This document shows, one piece after another, positions 24,118-34,600 of a stretch of 64,000 bases of DNA (positions within the stretch are counted from its first letter, which is position 1; the number at the start of each line of letters is the position of its first letter). Made by a program: the position numbers and the translations under genes. The notes under the pieces are model-generated. The model saw only the letters and a program-made list of their open reading frames with translations. It ran no database searches and was not told where the DNA came from. The stretch comes from Tetranychus cinnabarinus. Taxonomy: Eukaryota > Arthropoda > Arachnida > Trombidiformes > Tetranychidae. The stretch lies in the NCBI GenBank assembly GCA_022266195.1, contig WHVY01000009.1, positions 434,001 to 498,000 of the forward strand. Direction: 5' to 3'.

Positions 24118-26537
24118 ATGTTGAAGTTGACAGTTCGCAGTTTTAGTTCGTGTAAAAATAGTTCACCTATTTATTTAAGTAGATATTTACAGCCATCAAA
24201 TAGTAACCGTTTGGTTATTGAGAAAACTCGTGCATGTTCAACTTCATCGAATAAACCTAGTCAACAACAGTCTAATCAAATTCCGAAGGAGTTTATGCCT
24301 GAAGAGGTTATTGAAAAAGTTCAATCTGTTCGCTCTTTGGATGTTACCAGTAAAGTTCCTCTACGCCCGGTTCAAGACTTAGGAATCAAATCCGAAGTAT
24401 TACGAGTTCAGAAAAACGGTTCGTTTATTAAAAGATTGTTTATTGGAAAATTTGACTCTGATTTTTTAGCATATCCTGAAATATTGAAGACTCGCAAGGA
24501 ATATGATGAAATTCAAAAACAATGTGCTATGATCGAAACACATTGGCAAAGTTTCTCTAATGACACTGCCTCTCTTCATAAATTACAATTTGATAAACTA
24601 TGGAAAATGACGGCTACTGAAATGATGACTGTTTTTGAATCAATTGGACATGCTTCTGTTATTCGATTTAGAGATTGTTTTACTTCCAATGTAGTTAACC
24701 ACGAAACTGAAAGTCCTAAACCTGATGCCAAAGGTTACATGTGTGTTAAAAAGGATCATCCTGTTTTGGACATGAAGAGTGTTCATAATCTATTTAATCT
24801 TCTTAATCATAATTGCCTTGGTTTGGGTGCAGTTGAATGGGGAGACAGCGATGAAATTAGGGATCGAGTTTTGCAAGACCTTCGTTCAAACCCATCTCTA
24901 AAGATAGGTTTTGCTTGGACAGAGCGAGAATTACCTTTTGGAGCAGGCAGTTTTGCTGATTGGGATACAGTTGCGTCGCGATCTACTGACAAGTCATTCT
25001 GGACTGTTTCTGGTTCAAAAAATCGCATTTTGAAAGACAATTATGATTATTATGTTATTTTTGCCAAAACTCAGGATTACACTGAGGAAGAAAAACCTCA
25101 ATGGATGTTAGCTGGACATTCTGTTGCTCCTCCAGGTATTGTAGGATTTTTGGTACCTGCTAAGATGATCGGTAGAATAGAAGACGAAGAACTCATCAAT
25201 GGTTTAGTTTATCAAAAAATCACTTTCGACAATTTAGTTTTACAAACTCAGCATCATCTTCTTGTTGAACCATCACCTTTGGGGATAAGATCTCTTAATA
25301 TCCGTGGACTTGGTCTACTTGGGACTTCCGCAACAATTTTAGGATTGATGAAATCATTATTAAACGATTGTTATCGTTATCTTCTCAAACAGCGAACTCC
25401 TTTGTTGGATTGTCAAACAGTCGAGAGACTCCTTTGTAACATAACTTACAAAATCTATTCCTTAGAATCTTGTTTATACATGACATCTCAAGCTTACGAC
25501 GCATTCGACAATATCAATGCTGATCCAGAACAGAATTTGGAAGCTTCAGTTTGTAAAATTTTGGCAATTGAGATGGCACACGAAATAATTGAATCAATAC
25601 AATCAATTTATGGTTCTCAAATGTTGATTACATCGCCTTTGCATGATTTTATCAACCTTTTAGACTCTTACTTGGATAATTCAGTTGCACACAGAGTCAA
25701 CGTTGGAATGAGTGGTATGTGGTTTGCTGGCTACTACAAAAATGACCGAATTCGTAAAAGGAGGCTGGCACCATTCTTCCCTATGTACCGAGTTTATGAA
25801 TTAATGAATGAGTATAAACTTGGCAAAGAAAAACCCAAATTAATTTATGATCTAAGGGGCCATGTTCATCCTTCACTTGGAGAGGAAGCTGACAAATTGG
25901 AGACATTATCACTAAAATTCGGACTTGGCGTTGAATGGGTCCTTAAACGTTGGGCTAAAGTAAGTATTCTTTTAATTACCGTATTGACGCGTATCGTGGC
26001 GCCGCGCTTATAAAAAAGTACGCCATCATATAAGCGCCTTTTGAGCCACTGCAAATGCGCGAAGATCATTGCTTATTATTAAAAGGCGCCTCTATTGTCA
26101 CAAAATTGTGCCTTTAAGAGTAACATTCTCATTATTAAGCCCGGTGCTACGATACGCATCAATACGGTAATGTCTATTAACCGTTTAACTTATTTTAATG
26201 ATACAAAATTTTCAATTTTTATGATAAATAGGAAACCGTACGACGACAAAATGATTTGGAAAGAATCGCTGAGATGGTTGTCGATATTTACACCATGACG
26301 GGCACACTTTCCAGGGCTTCAAAGGCTTATTGTGATGCTTGTAAAAATTGTGATATGGATCGTTTTATTGCTATTAGTATCATCAATCGATTGTATGAAA
26401 AAGGAATGCTCTGTTTTGAAGAGCTAAACCACTCTCAGCTTGATACTGATGAATATAGGAATCATCATATCCACAGGAAAAATATTGAATACGGTGGATA
26501 TTTTGCACAATCTTCACTACACAGGATACATTATTAG
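24118..26537 (+). CDS. ACAD9-type acyl-CoA dehydrogenase-like protein, likely inactive
   Basis: Exons 24118-25959 and 26232-26537 give 715 aa. The N-terminus is Arg/Ser-rich, like a mitochondrial presequence. The order of blocks follows ACAD9/VLCAD: FIKRLFIGKFDSDFLAYPEI at the start of the fold, a beta-domain with AWTERELPFGAG and WTVSGSKNRI then YYVIFAKT, and the C-terminal extension with GHVHPSLGEEADKLE, VEWVLKRWAK and DIYTMTGTLSRAS, which align with GVVHPSLADSANKFE and NLYGMTAVLSRAS of ACAD9. Key catalytic signatures are gone: the TEP..GSD FAD/substrate motif reads TERELPFGAG, and the Glu-bearing IFEGTNEI block is replaced by a segment ending SGMWFAGYYKNDRIRKRR. It is therefore probably a pseudoenzyme; ACAD9 itself also acts in complex I assembly, and Drosophila has a divergent family member (enigma, Egm). 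Orthology to Egm is an inference. AATAAA at 26594-26599. The only intron contains a MITE. Confidence 0.85.
25979..26167. mobile_element. MITE in the ACAD-like intron (TA-flanked)
   Basis: A 189-bp element with terminal inverted repeats: the left end CCGTATTGACGCGTATCGTG and the right end, read in reverse, CCGTATTGATGCGTATCGTA agree at 18 of 20 positions, and similarity continues inward for about 15 bases more. TA dinucleotides flank both ends (25977-25978, 26168-26169), as for Tc1/mariner target duplications. Internal hairpin: GCGCTTATA versus TATAAGCGC. It is clearly richer in GC than its surroundings. No coding capacity. Without it the intron would be about 80 bp, the usual size here. Confidence 0.85.
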
Positions 26538-27259
26538 TACATTTATAATTTTCTGAATCACTGTATTGAGTACATTTTTGTCATATAGCATTTAATAAAC
26601 TGAGAAACCGCCATTTGTTGGTTTAGTTGATTAAAAGATAAAGATCAGTAGATGATTTCAAAGTCATTGAGATAAGAAAGTCAAAGAAAATGAGTTTATC
26701 TAAACTTATCTTTTCACATATTGACTCAATTCATTCGGGAATAAGACAAAAGTTGTAAACAATCCGGCAGATTACATTACATGATCTAGAAACTCTCTAA
26801 TAGTCGCGAACAAAGGCCACTCACAAGCTTGTCAGTCGATCCAGGCTTAAACATGAACCTAGAAGGAAAGGGATAAATTTTGCTTATATCTAGTGTTTAA
26901 TAAAATTCATTAAATTAAATTCTAGTAGCAACATAGTTCTTAACCCAGTTTCGTTTCTTTAATCAATTTTTGTTGAAGCAGACATTGATAATTGTTTTTA
27001 AATGAAAATTATTGCGTATTAAAAACATAAAGAGGCAAATGTTTATCATTCGGTCAAACTAGAGAGTCTTAAGTTTGCATACGTTAAGACTTGGGTTGAC
27101 TGGGCAACAACCCAAACCCTTTCTGGAAAAGTTTCCATTGACATGCGCTAAACATTTGCTTGTTTTGAATTTTGTTGCTCGTCTTATAAATTTCATCATT
27201 TTAGTGTTTGCCGCCATTTTACTTGCTTGTGTTTGATTGTTTGTCTAATTTATGTGAAA
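26538..27259. other. Intergenic, no gene seen
   Basis: About 0.7 kb containing the ACAD-like 3' UTR (AATAAA at 26594) and the upstream region of the small basic protein. Nothing else recognised. Confidence 0.5.
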
Positions 27260-27595
27260 ATGTCTTTCAACGAAAGTTCAACCGATGAAAATTCAATCAT
27301 GATGGAAACTTCATTGTGGGATGATGTTCCTTCCATTGTTTCTGATATGACCCCACCAAGGCATGAATCAACACCAACTATTTCTCGTCGATCAAGATGC
27401 ATCAAAAAGAAGCCAAAAAAAGTTACCAATAGGAAACCCCTTAAACCGGTCAACCTTTGGGATAAAGCTTTGAAGAAAAATAAGGATCTGGCAAAGTTTA
27501 TCGAGTTTCACAATGAACAAATGGAAAAGATCTGCAATTTTGAATTGTCCATCCGATCTGAGCCCGATATCACCAGAGAGTACTCGTTTCAGTGA
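27260..27595 (+). CDS. Small basic protein of unknown function
   Basis: A 111-aa single-exon frame starting at an ATG in good context (GAAAATGTC). The N-terminal third is acidic and serine-rich (ESSTDENS, WDDVPS), the middle is strongly basic (RRSRCIKKKPKKV, a plausible nuclear localisation signal), and the C-terminal half is an amphipathic, probably helical stretch (LWDKALKKNKDLAKF, FHNEQMEKI). Two AATAAA signals follow at 27728 and 27748, giving a short 3' UTR of about 150 bp and supporting a real transcript. I recognise no family. It sits in tandem with the DEAD-box gene, 503 bp upstream of it on the same strand. A chromatin or cell-cycle role would be a guess from the composition only. 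The frame is open 11 codons upstream without another ATG. Confidence 0.6.
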   Translation: MSFNESSTDENSIMMETSLWDDVPSIVSDMTPPRHESTPTISRRSRCIKKKPKKVTNRKPLKPVNLWDKALKKNKDLAKFIEFHNEQMEKICNFELSIRSEPDITREYSFQ

Positions 27596-27727
27596 TTTTC
27601 AACTGTCAACATTTCATCAGATTCTCCTTTCCCCATTATTTTTCTTTCCAGTCTTTATTGTTAAAAACATGTTACCAATTCAAAAAAATTTTTCCAACTA
27701 TTTTTGCAATTTTTCTATATAAATATC

Positions 27728-27753
27728 AATAAATATTCTGAGATTTCAATAAA
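27728..27753 (+). terminator. Double polyadenylation signal
   Basis: AATAAA occurs at 27728-27733 and again at 27748-27753, about 135-155 bp past the stop of the small basic protein, in T-rich DNA. Confidence 0.6.
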
Positions 27754-28098
27754 ATAAATTATTTTTAAAATGTCGTCATCTATTTCGCGCTTTCAATTTG
27801 GCGCTCCTTTTGCCAGTCACATGGTGATAATAATTTTGAAAAACAGAAAAACATGTGTCTTGTGAAAACATTGTGATCTTTAAGTTATTATAGTTAAACA
27901 TTGTTCAGCTCTAATTTTTGAATACATCTTTTAACATCTTTAATTTCTCCTGCTCTTAACCGAGCATTGATATTTCATGATAGCAGTTCACCTTTCTAGA
28001 AGTTTCTAGAGAGTTCTTATTAATATTATCAGAGTTTCTCTGTACATCGTTTTACAAGTTGACTGACCAATTTTCATTTCTTTATTTAGCCGATCATA
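27754..28098. other. Upstream region of the DEAD-box gene
   Basis: 345 bp between the tandem genes; contains the helicase promoter and 5' UTR. No TATA box or repeat is convincing. Confidence 0.4.
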
Positions 28099-29631
28099 AT
28101 GGTAAAACAAGTAGATGACGATATGTCTCTAACCACTGCTGTTGAGGATAATGAGAGTACCTGGGAATCATTGGGTGTGGATGAAAATATAATTCAAGCG
28201 CTCAAAGAACATGGTCTCGATGAACCGACAGATATTCAAAAAGGGATCCTCAAGTCAGCTTTAACAGGTACTTATGATGTGCTTGGCGCTGCTCCTACTG
28301 GTAGTGGAAAAACACTTGCCTTCGGTATTCCTTTAATACAAAAGATTCAAGAAAGAAAAGAGCGTTTTGGTAATAGCAAATTAAGAGGTCTGGTTATTAC
28401 ACCAACTAGAGAGCTGGCTCAACAGATCAAAACTCATCTTGATAGAGCTGCTAAGTATACCACAGTGAAGATTGCTGTTGTATTTGGTGGTTTATCCACG
28501 CAAAGACAGGAAAGAATTCTTTCTAAAGGCCAGCCTGATATACTTGTTGCAACACCTGGAAGACTTTGGGAGATAATTGATGAAATGGACATTCCTCATG
28601 TTTCTCATAAATCGATTGCTCATATTCGTTTTTTAGTTATTGATGAAGCTGATCGTATGACTGAAAAAGGATACTTTTCAGAGTTGACCAACGTTCTTAA
28701 CCTTATCAAGGAACGAGGAGCTAAAATCAGTCGACAGGTGTTTCTTCTCTCTGCCACATTAACATTTATTCATAAAGGACCTAAACTGATCAAAAATATG
28801 AAACAACCTAACCTTCGGCAAAAGTTACGGCATCTTAATCGAATAATAGGAATGAAGAATGAGAAGATCATCGTCGATTTAACTGCAGGTGGTGTGGGAA
28901 CTCCTAGTCGTGAGCAATTGTCAATTTTCAAAATCGAATGTTTAAAAGATGAAAAAGATCTTTATTTATATTACTTTCTATTGGCGAATCCTGGTAGATC
29001 GATTATTTTTTGTAATAGTAAAGATTGTTTACGTCGACTTCAGAACCTACTAACTCTCCTTCAGATTAAACCCATTCCTTTGCATGCAGCTATGGAACAA
29101 AAACGACGACTTTCTAATTTAGAAAGATTCAGTACTAATCCACAAAGTGTTTTACTTGCTAGTGATGTTGCTGCTCGTGGATTAGATATATCATACGTTG
29201 ACCATGTTATCCATTATCAAGTACCAAGAACTGCAGAATTGTATATTCATCGTAGTGGTCGTACTGCCCGAATGTCCAATAAAGGAATATCTCTTCTTCT
29301 TTGTGAACCCAAAGAAAGTTATATGTATAACAAATTATGCGTCGCCATCAATGACTCCAAGGATTTGGATACTTTTCCTGTGGACGAAGTAAAGCTAAAC
29401 AAATTACGAGAACGTGTAGGAGTTGCCAAACAATTAGATGTTCTGACTCACAGGCAAAAGAAAACAAAATCAAGTGATGATTTTTTCCGTGAAATGGCAA
29501 AAAAATGTGAAATTGATCTTGAAGATCGTGATGATCTATTTCTGAAGGACGAAAATGCACCAAAAGAGGGGAAGAAGATAAAAAATTTACAGAACCAATT
29601 GAAACATTTACTGAAAAGGCAAATTTTTTAG
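28099..29631 (+). CDS. DDX24: DEAD-box RNA helicase, DDX24/Mak5 type
   Basis: Intronless frame of 510 aa. All helicase motifs are visible: the Q motif DEPTDIQ (41-47), motif I APTGSGKT (65-72), Ia PTRELAQ, Ib TPGR (152-155), II DEAD (182-185), III SAT (218-220), V DVAARGLDI (356-364) and VI HRSGRTAR (384-391). Features that point to DDX24 within the superfamily are the segment after SAT (LTFIHKGPKLIK, then NRIIGMK, IIVDLT), the phrase EKDLYLYYFLLANPGRSIIF, HYQVPRTAELYIHRSG, and the C-terminus LKHLLKRQIF, which parallels human LRHLLSQPLF. The yeast homologue Mak5 works in large ribosomal subunit assembly in the nucleolus. At 510 aa it lacks the long charged N-terminal extension of human DDX24 (859 aa). 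AATAAA at 29746-29751. Confidence in helicase identity is very high; DDX24 assignment is strong. Confidence 0.93.
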   Translation: MVKQVDDDMSLTTAVEDNESTWESLGVDENIIQALKEHGLDEPTDIQKGILKSALTGTYDVLGAAPTGSGKTLAFGIPLIQKIQERKERFGNSKLRGLVITPTRELAQQIKTHLDRAAKYTTVKIAVVFGGLSTQRQERILSKGQPDILVATPGRLWEIIDEMDIPHVSHKSIAHIRFLVIDEADRMTEKGYFSELTNVLNLIKERGAKISRQVFLLSATLTFIHKGPKLIKNMKQPNLRQKLRHLNRIIGMKNEKIIVDLTAGGVGTPSREQLSIFKIECLKDEKDLYLYYFLLANPGRSIIFCNSKDCLRRLQNLLTLLQIKPIPLHAAMEQKRRLSNLERFSTNPQSVLLASDVAARGLDISYVDHVIHYQVPRTAELYIHRSGRTARMSNKGISLLLCEPKESYMYNKLCVAINDSKDLDTFPVDEVKLNKLRERVGVAKQLDVLTHRQKKTKSSDDFFREMAKKCEIDLEDRDDLFLKDENAPKEGKKIKNLQNQLKHLLKRQIF

Positions 29632-29745
29632 TCGGGATTTTTAAAGCCAAATAGATTGCGCTCAATTGTATTTTGAAGCTATTTAAGACCTTAAAGAAAT
29701 GACTTTGTGAATCTATTTCAACGGACTATTGTTTTGAAATTTGTA

Positions 29746-29751
29746 AATAAA
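29746..29751 (+). terminator. Polyadenylation signal of the DEAD-box gene
   Basis: AATAAA about 115 bp past the stop codon, followed by a GT/T-rich stretch (GTGTTTTTTTGT), the usual layout of a cleavage site. Confidence 0.65.
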
Positions 29752-31659
29752 AAACGTGTTTTTTTGTAAAACAAACGATTTTTATGTTCATTTTCGTGTA
29801 TACAGATACATGTTCCTTTTTATAAGTCGCAACTAAAGTCAAAACATTGACTAAAATGGACATGCTTACATAGATAAATCTTTCGAAACATTTCGTTAAG
29901 ACAAATTCAATTTTTTCAATCATCAGATGACTCCTACTCTTTGTAAATACTAATAGCTTAACTCTTCAAACGATAGCAAAGTAAATTAAAAGCTTTCTTC
30001 ATAAAGTCTCTCGAGATTCTTGTCATTGACATGATGGACTGAACAACAACAAAAAATCCTATTGATATAAAGTGCATTGGCAACCAAAACAATCAACATC
30101 TCGACGTTAATCCAACTCTCTGTCTATTTGATTGGTTAAATCATCGATCAAGATGCAATTGAAGAGAGTAAATCCAGCTTTTGTTTATATCGATCTCTAC
30201 ATCTGATTAACTGAAACCAGTGAGTTATCAGGTGATGCTTCAAGCCAAATGTAACAGAATCAAGATATTTTTCTGACTTGCTGTGAACAAAGAAGGAAAT
30301 TAAGATGAACGATTAAAACCATAATAACTTAGTTAACCAAAATCTCGATTGACCAATCTAAAGTATCAAGCTAAAGTCAAGGAGCCCCAAGAACAGCCTT
30401 TCAAGGAAAATAATCTGGATCAAATTAATCACTAAATAACCATTGATCAAAAGCACAACACATGTATTGTTAGAGTGCCTTTTGGATGTCAAATAAACAA
30501 TTAAAGACTTGTTAAAGACACCAAACAAATGTCAAATCCATTTAATAGCTTGAAAAGTCAAGTTGACCAATAATTTTATATCCTAATGGTTATAGATGAG
30601 TTTATTGATGACAAATAAAAGTTACAATGTAATGACATTTCAGAGAAAATTGTTTCTATTAGATATTTTCAAGTCAGGCCTACAAAATGCTAGAAAAACC
30701 ATGAAAAAATAAAAAAAGTGTGAAAAAAATGTTCAAGTGAATTGAAAGGAATTGTGTGAATCAAATAGAGATTAGATGATGATGTTGATATAATCTTATT
30801 TTACCATTAAAGAGTTGATTGGTGAGAGAAAGCGCAGTTAATATGAAACAATTGAAATCCATCATCACCATCAACGAAGATGAAAGATCAATAGATGAAC
30901 AGAATCATCTTGTATAACTTTAGCTATATTTATATCCTGGTAACTGTAATTTTACCAATCACAGTAATGTTTATGATACAAGCCAAAAGCATCTATTTTT
31001 TCACTCCTAAGCCATTAAATCATCCATTTGATTGTTAATTTTAAAAATCGAGAAAATTTGCTGTTCTGTTGATTTCTCATTATCATAGGAAACCATTTTT
31101 CTTGAGCTTCTTCCTGCCTTCCCTTCATCAACTCATAAATCACCAAATAAATGTTCAATCAAGTAATTCCAGTTCTTTGAGCTGCTAATCATCTCAGTTA
31201 TTTATTAATTTTATTATGACAGTATCAATGATACAATTACGCTCGGCGTGTTCAAAACAAAGGCCAAATATGATGAGAAGCAAAAATAATGGCAACAAAA
31301 CAGAGTAATTTGGATTACAGATTAATATATCGTTGTATTTATAAAACTAATCGATTGATTAAATTAAATGTGATCCAAATTAAAGGCAATTATTGTTCAA
31401 CAGTCAAGGAGCTTTGAGCATTACAAAAAACTAAATTGTGCAAAGCAAATAATAACATATTTTGGTTCGTATAACAGTTTTGGTACAATTGAAATTACAT
31501 AAAATTTGACTAGATAATAAGCTTTTATAATGAAATATCAATTATAATTTAATGTATAAATTAATGTGATCCAGTTGATTAGATGCACAAGATGATTTGA
31601 AATACAAAAAAAAGAGCCAATCCATTGTGCTTGCAATGCGATCAGGTTTAATGGTTAGG
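29752..31659. other. Intergenic, no gene seen
   Basis: About 1.9 kb between the convergent DEAD-box gene (+) and GPCR gene (-). Open frames are short and show no family resemblance. It probably includes a long GPCR 3' UTR. Confidence 0.5.
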
Positions 31660-34600
31660 TTAAAGTTGGGTTGATGTTATAAAGTGAGGCTCTGATTTGG
31701 ATCGATTGTAATTAATTTGGCCAGATTGGTAATCATTATTAAGGTTATTGTTGGGAGAATCATCGACATTGAGACAGATTTGGGTTGATAATTTGTTTGA
31801 AGCCAGCGAATGCTCTTTATCCAATGGATTATTAATTAACTTATTGTCATTGTTTCCAATCTCACTTTCATTCAATGGATTGTTATCAAATTTAATTGCA
31901 AACAGAAAATTATCACTATAACGTCTTTTACTGAATCTAGAGTCATTTAGATGGATTCCTTGAGTTTCACCAGATCCATCAGTACAGTCAGACTGAATGA
32001 GATGGGGAATGAATGAAGATGCAACAGAGTTGGGTGATAAACCCAATGAAGTAACATTGGGTTGTTGTAAATGGGTTGAAACTGTAATTGATGGTAAACA
32101 GTTGTTAACCTGTGGGACATTTGAGGTTAAATTTGAACCATTAATGAGCAGACACTCGTCTTTTGATCCAATCTTGATGCCATCCGACCTATTCCCTTGA
32201 TCAGTCTTGTCAAGCTTTTCCGTTGGTTTATCAGGCAAACAACCAGAGACTGGTGGACTTGACTCACTGTGACCAGAATCAGTTGATAAATGACTAACTT
32301 GACCACAAATAAACATAACTAAACGATGTCTATATTTAGCCATGTGAGTTAATGATTTAGCTTTAGAGGAATCATCATTTTCATTTTTTCGTGTCAATTG
32401 TTGACTTTGATTGGTGCTTTGCTGTGAATTGTTTGCTTGTCCATGCAGGTTATTATGATTGTGATGTTGATCTCCAGAAACAATCCTGTCAGAATCTTCA
32501 AGCTCCTCATGAGATGAAATGCAGAGTATTAAACGCAATATATTTGTAAATCCAAGACGAAACCTTGTTGACATTAACACGTAAATTAATGGATTGATTG
32601 ATGAATTGAGGAAAGCAAATAAGTTAATACATAACATGGTAAAAAAGTAGTTATGTTTGGTCATAAAATTAACCTCTTGGTATTGGGTTACAATTGAAAC
32701 CAGAAAATAAGGTGTCCAAGATATGGTGAAAGCAAAAACCACAACCAGAATCATTTTGGCAACCTAAATAATAGTGAACAAACAAAAAGGTAAACACAAT
32801 TAGTTACAATCTTTTAAGCCATTTGCAATTGATATGGACAATTTAAACAACTTCAACTTGTATCACATTTTACAATTGATGCAATTTTCATGCCTATTCA
32901 AATGGTTTTGGGTGGATTTGAACCCATAAAGGGTTGTAAATACTTTATTGTTCAAATGTCATCGAAAGCTAATCTTGAAGTAATCTCAACTATTCAGATT
33001 GATTGATTGGATCCAACTTTTAGGTGAATTGGTTATACGCTTAATAATTTAGTTCACCATATTATGTGAACTTAACCAAATTTAAGGAAAGTGATAGTTG
33101 ATTGATTAGGTTGAAATTTTCATGGTCAATACAGAAAAATATTGAACCAATTTAGGAATCAATTAGCAGGTAAATTTGGTTCAAATTGTCTAGCAATGAT
33201 TATAAGGTTAGATCAGACAAATGATTCTGTAAAATGAAAAAAAACATTGAAAGTAATGTTAAAGGTTCTGGTTAAAAAGTCTAGAGTCTAGTCAATAGAC
33301 AGGGGAAATATCAAAATGGATTTCTGGTAAAAATAGTAAATCAAAACATTTATTATCAAAATTAAAATCATTTGAAATCATTTGAAATCTTGTTTTGATG
33401 AAAACCTTTAAAATGATCAAGAGTCGAGTGATAAATTAGTTGAAATGATTAAAGATTTGTGTATCCAAACTGGATCTAAATTGAGTCTATTTATGTCTTT
33501 TTTTCTGGTAACATCTGATGGCAAAAAGCTGGTTTGATTCCCAGGTAAACCTTAATCATTATCTGATCAACCGAGGAGGTAAAAAGTTCCAATGGCAGGT
33601 TGAGGATCAAAGTAAACGATTGATAGACATGCTAGACTTTAAATTATCTCTGATGCTTTTTGTTAAATCTATTAAAACCAGTTTAAATCTGTAAAATGAA
33701 AAATTGATCAATTTAAAATGAAATTTTTCTAGATCATTTAAGTTAATCAGATAGGGATAATTTTTCTTACTCAGAGAACCCAAAATTCTGACAGTTTTCA
33801 TCTGTAATGACTATAGTCTAAGGCTTGCCTCAAGTTACTGGGTGACTTGATAATTTCATGTTGAATTAATAAAAATCAAGATAATCATCGAGATACAATT
33901 GAAAAATAGACTAAACTGACATCAGGTTTATGGAGCTGTAAAAAAAGCCAGCTTTAAACTCCAACTTAAATCTAATTCATCTGATTATTATTAAGATAAT
34001 CAAGATAAACTAAGACAAATATGATCAATTATGATCAAATATGATCGACAATTGAGACACCAAAGGTTGAAGAATTGAAGCTTTGAAAGATAAATATCGA
34101 AATAATGAAATGAAACCCAATACAAGGAGAACCAGAAAAGCAATAAATCACAAGATTTGAAACAATCTAACCAGTTTCCTATGGCAGGTCAAACAAATGG
34201 GTAATTCAAACCCAACTGTAACTGTTTAACCAGTTAATGACATTTAACCAGAATGGTAATCAAATATGAGTAATGGTGAGTTTCCATAAGGATTTAAATG
34301 CAATTACAAGTGAACCCAAACCAATGCAACATTTAGTATTGAATAAAATGTTGACTTTGTTTAATCCATTCTTGGTAATGACTATTAATGTGAATTACCT
34401 TGCGTCGGTTAACTTCTTGACGACGGAGTAAACCTTCACGTTGAAGTATCGTTTGCTTGATCAAACACCTTGCAATCTGGAAACATGTCCATCCAATAAA
34501 CAGCAATGGTATTAAGTAAAAAAAGATGAATAAACAGGTATAATATTTGGCTCTAAAGGCAGGTGAAAAATTGACAAAACAGGTTAACCTTTCTATGGTT

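Noticed and set aside
32910..32945. tRNA-like B box on the minus strand (GGGTTCAAATCCACCC)
   Set aside because: No A box or cloverleaf could be built in the 80 bases around it.
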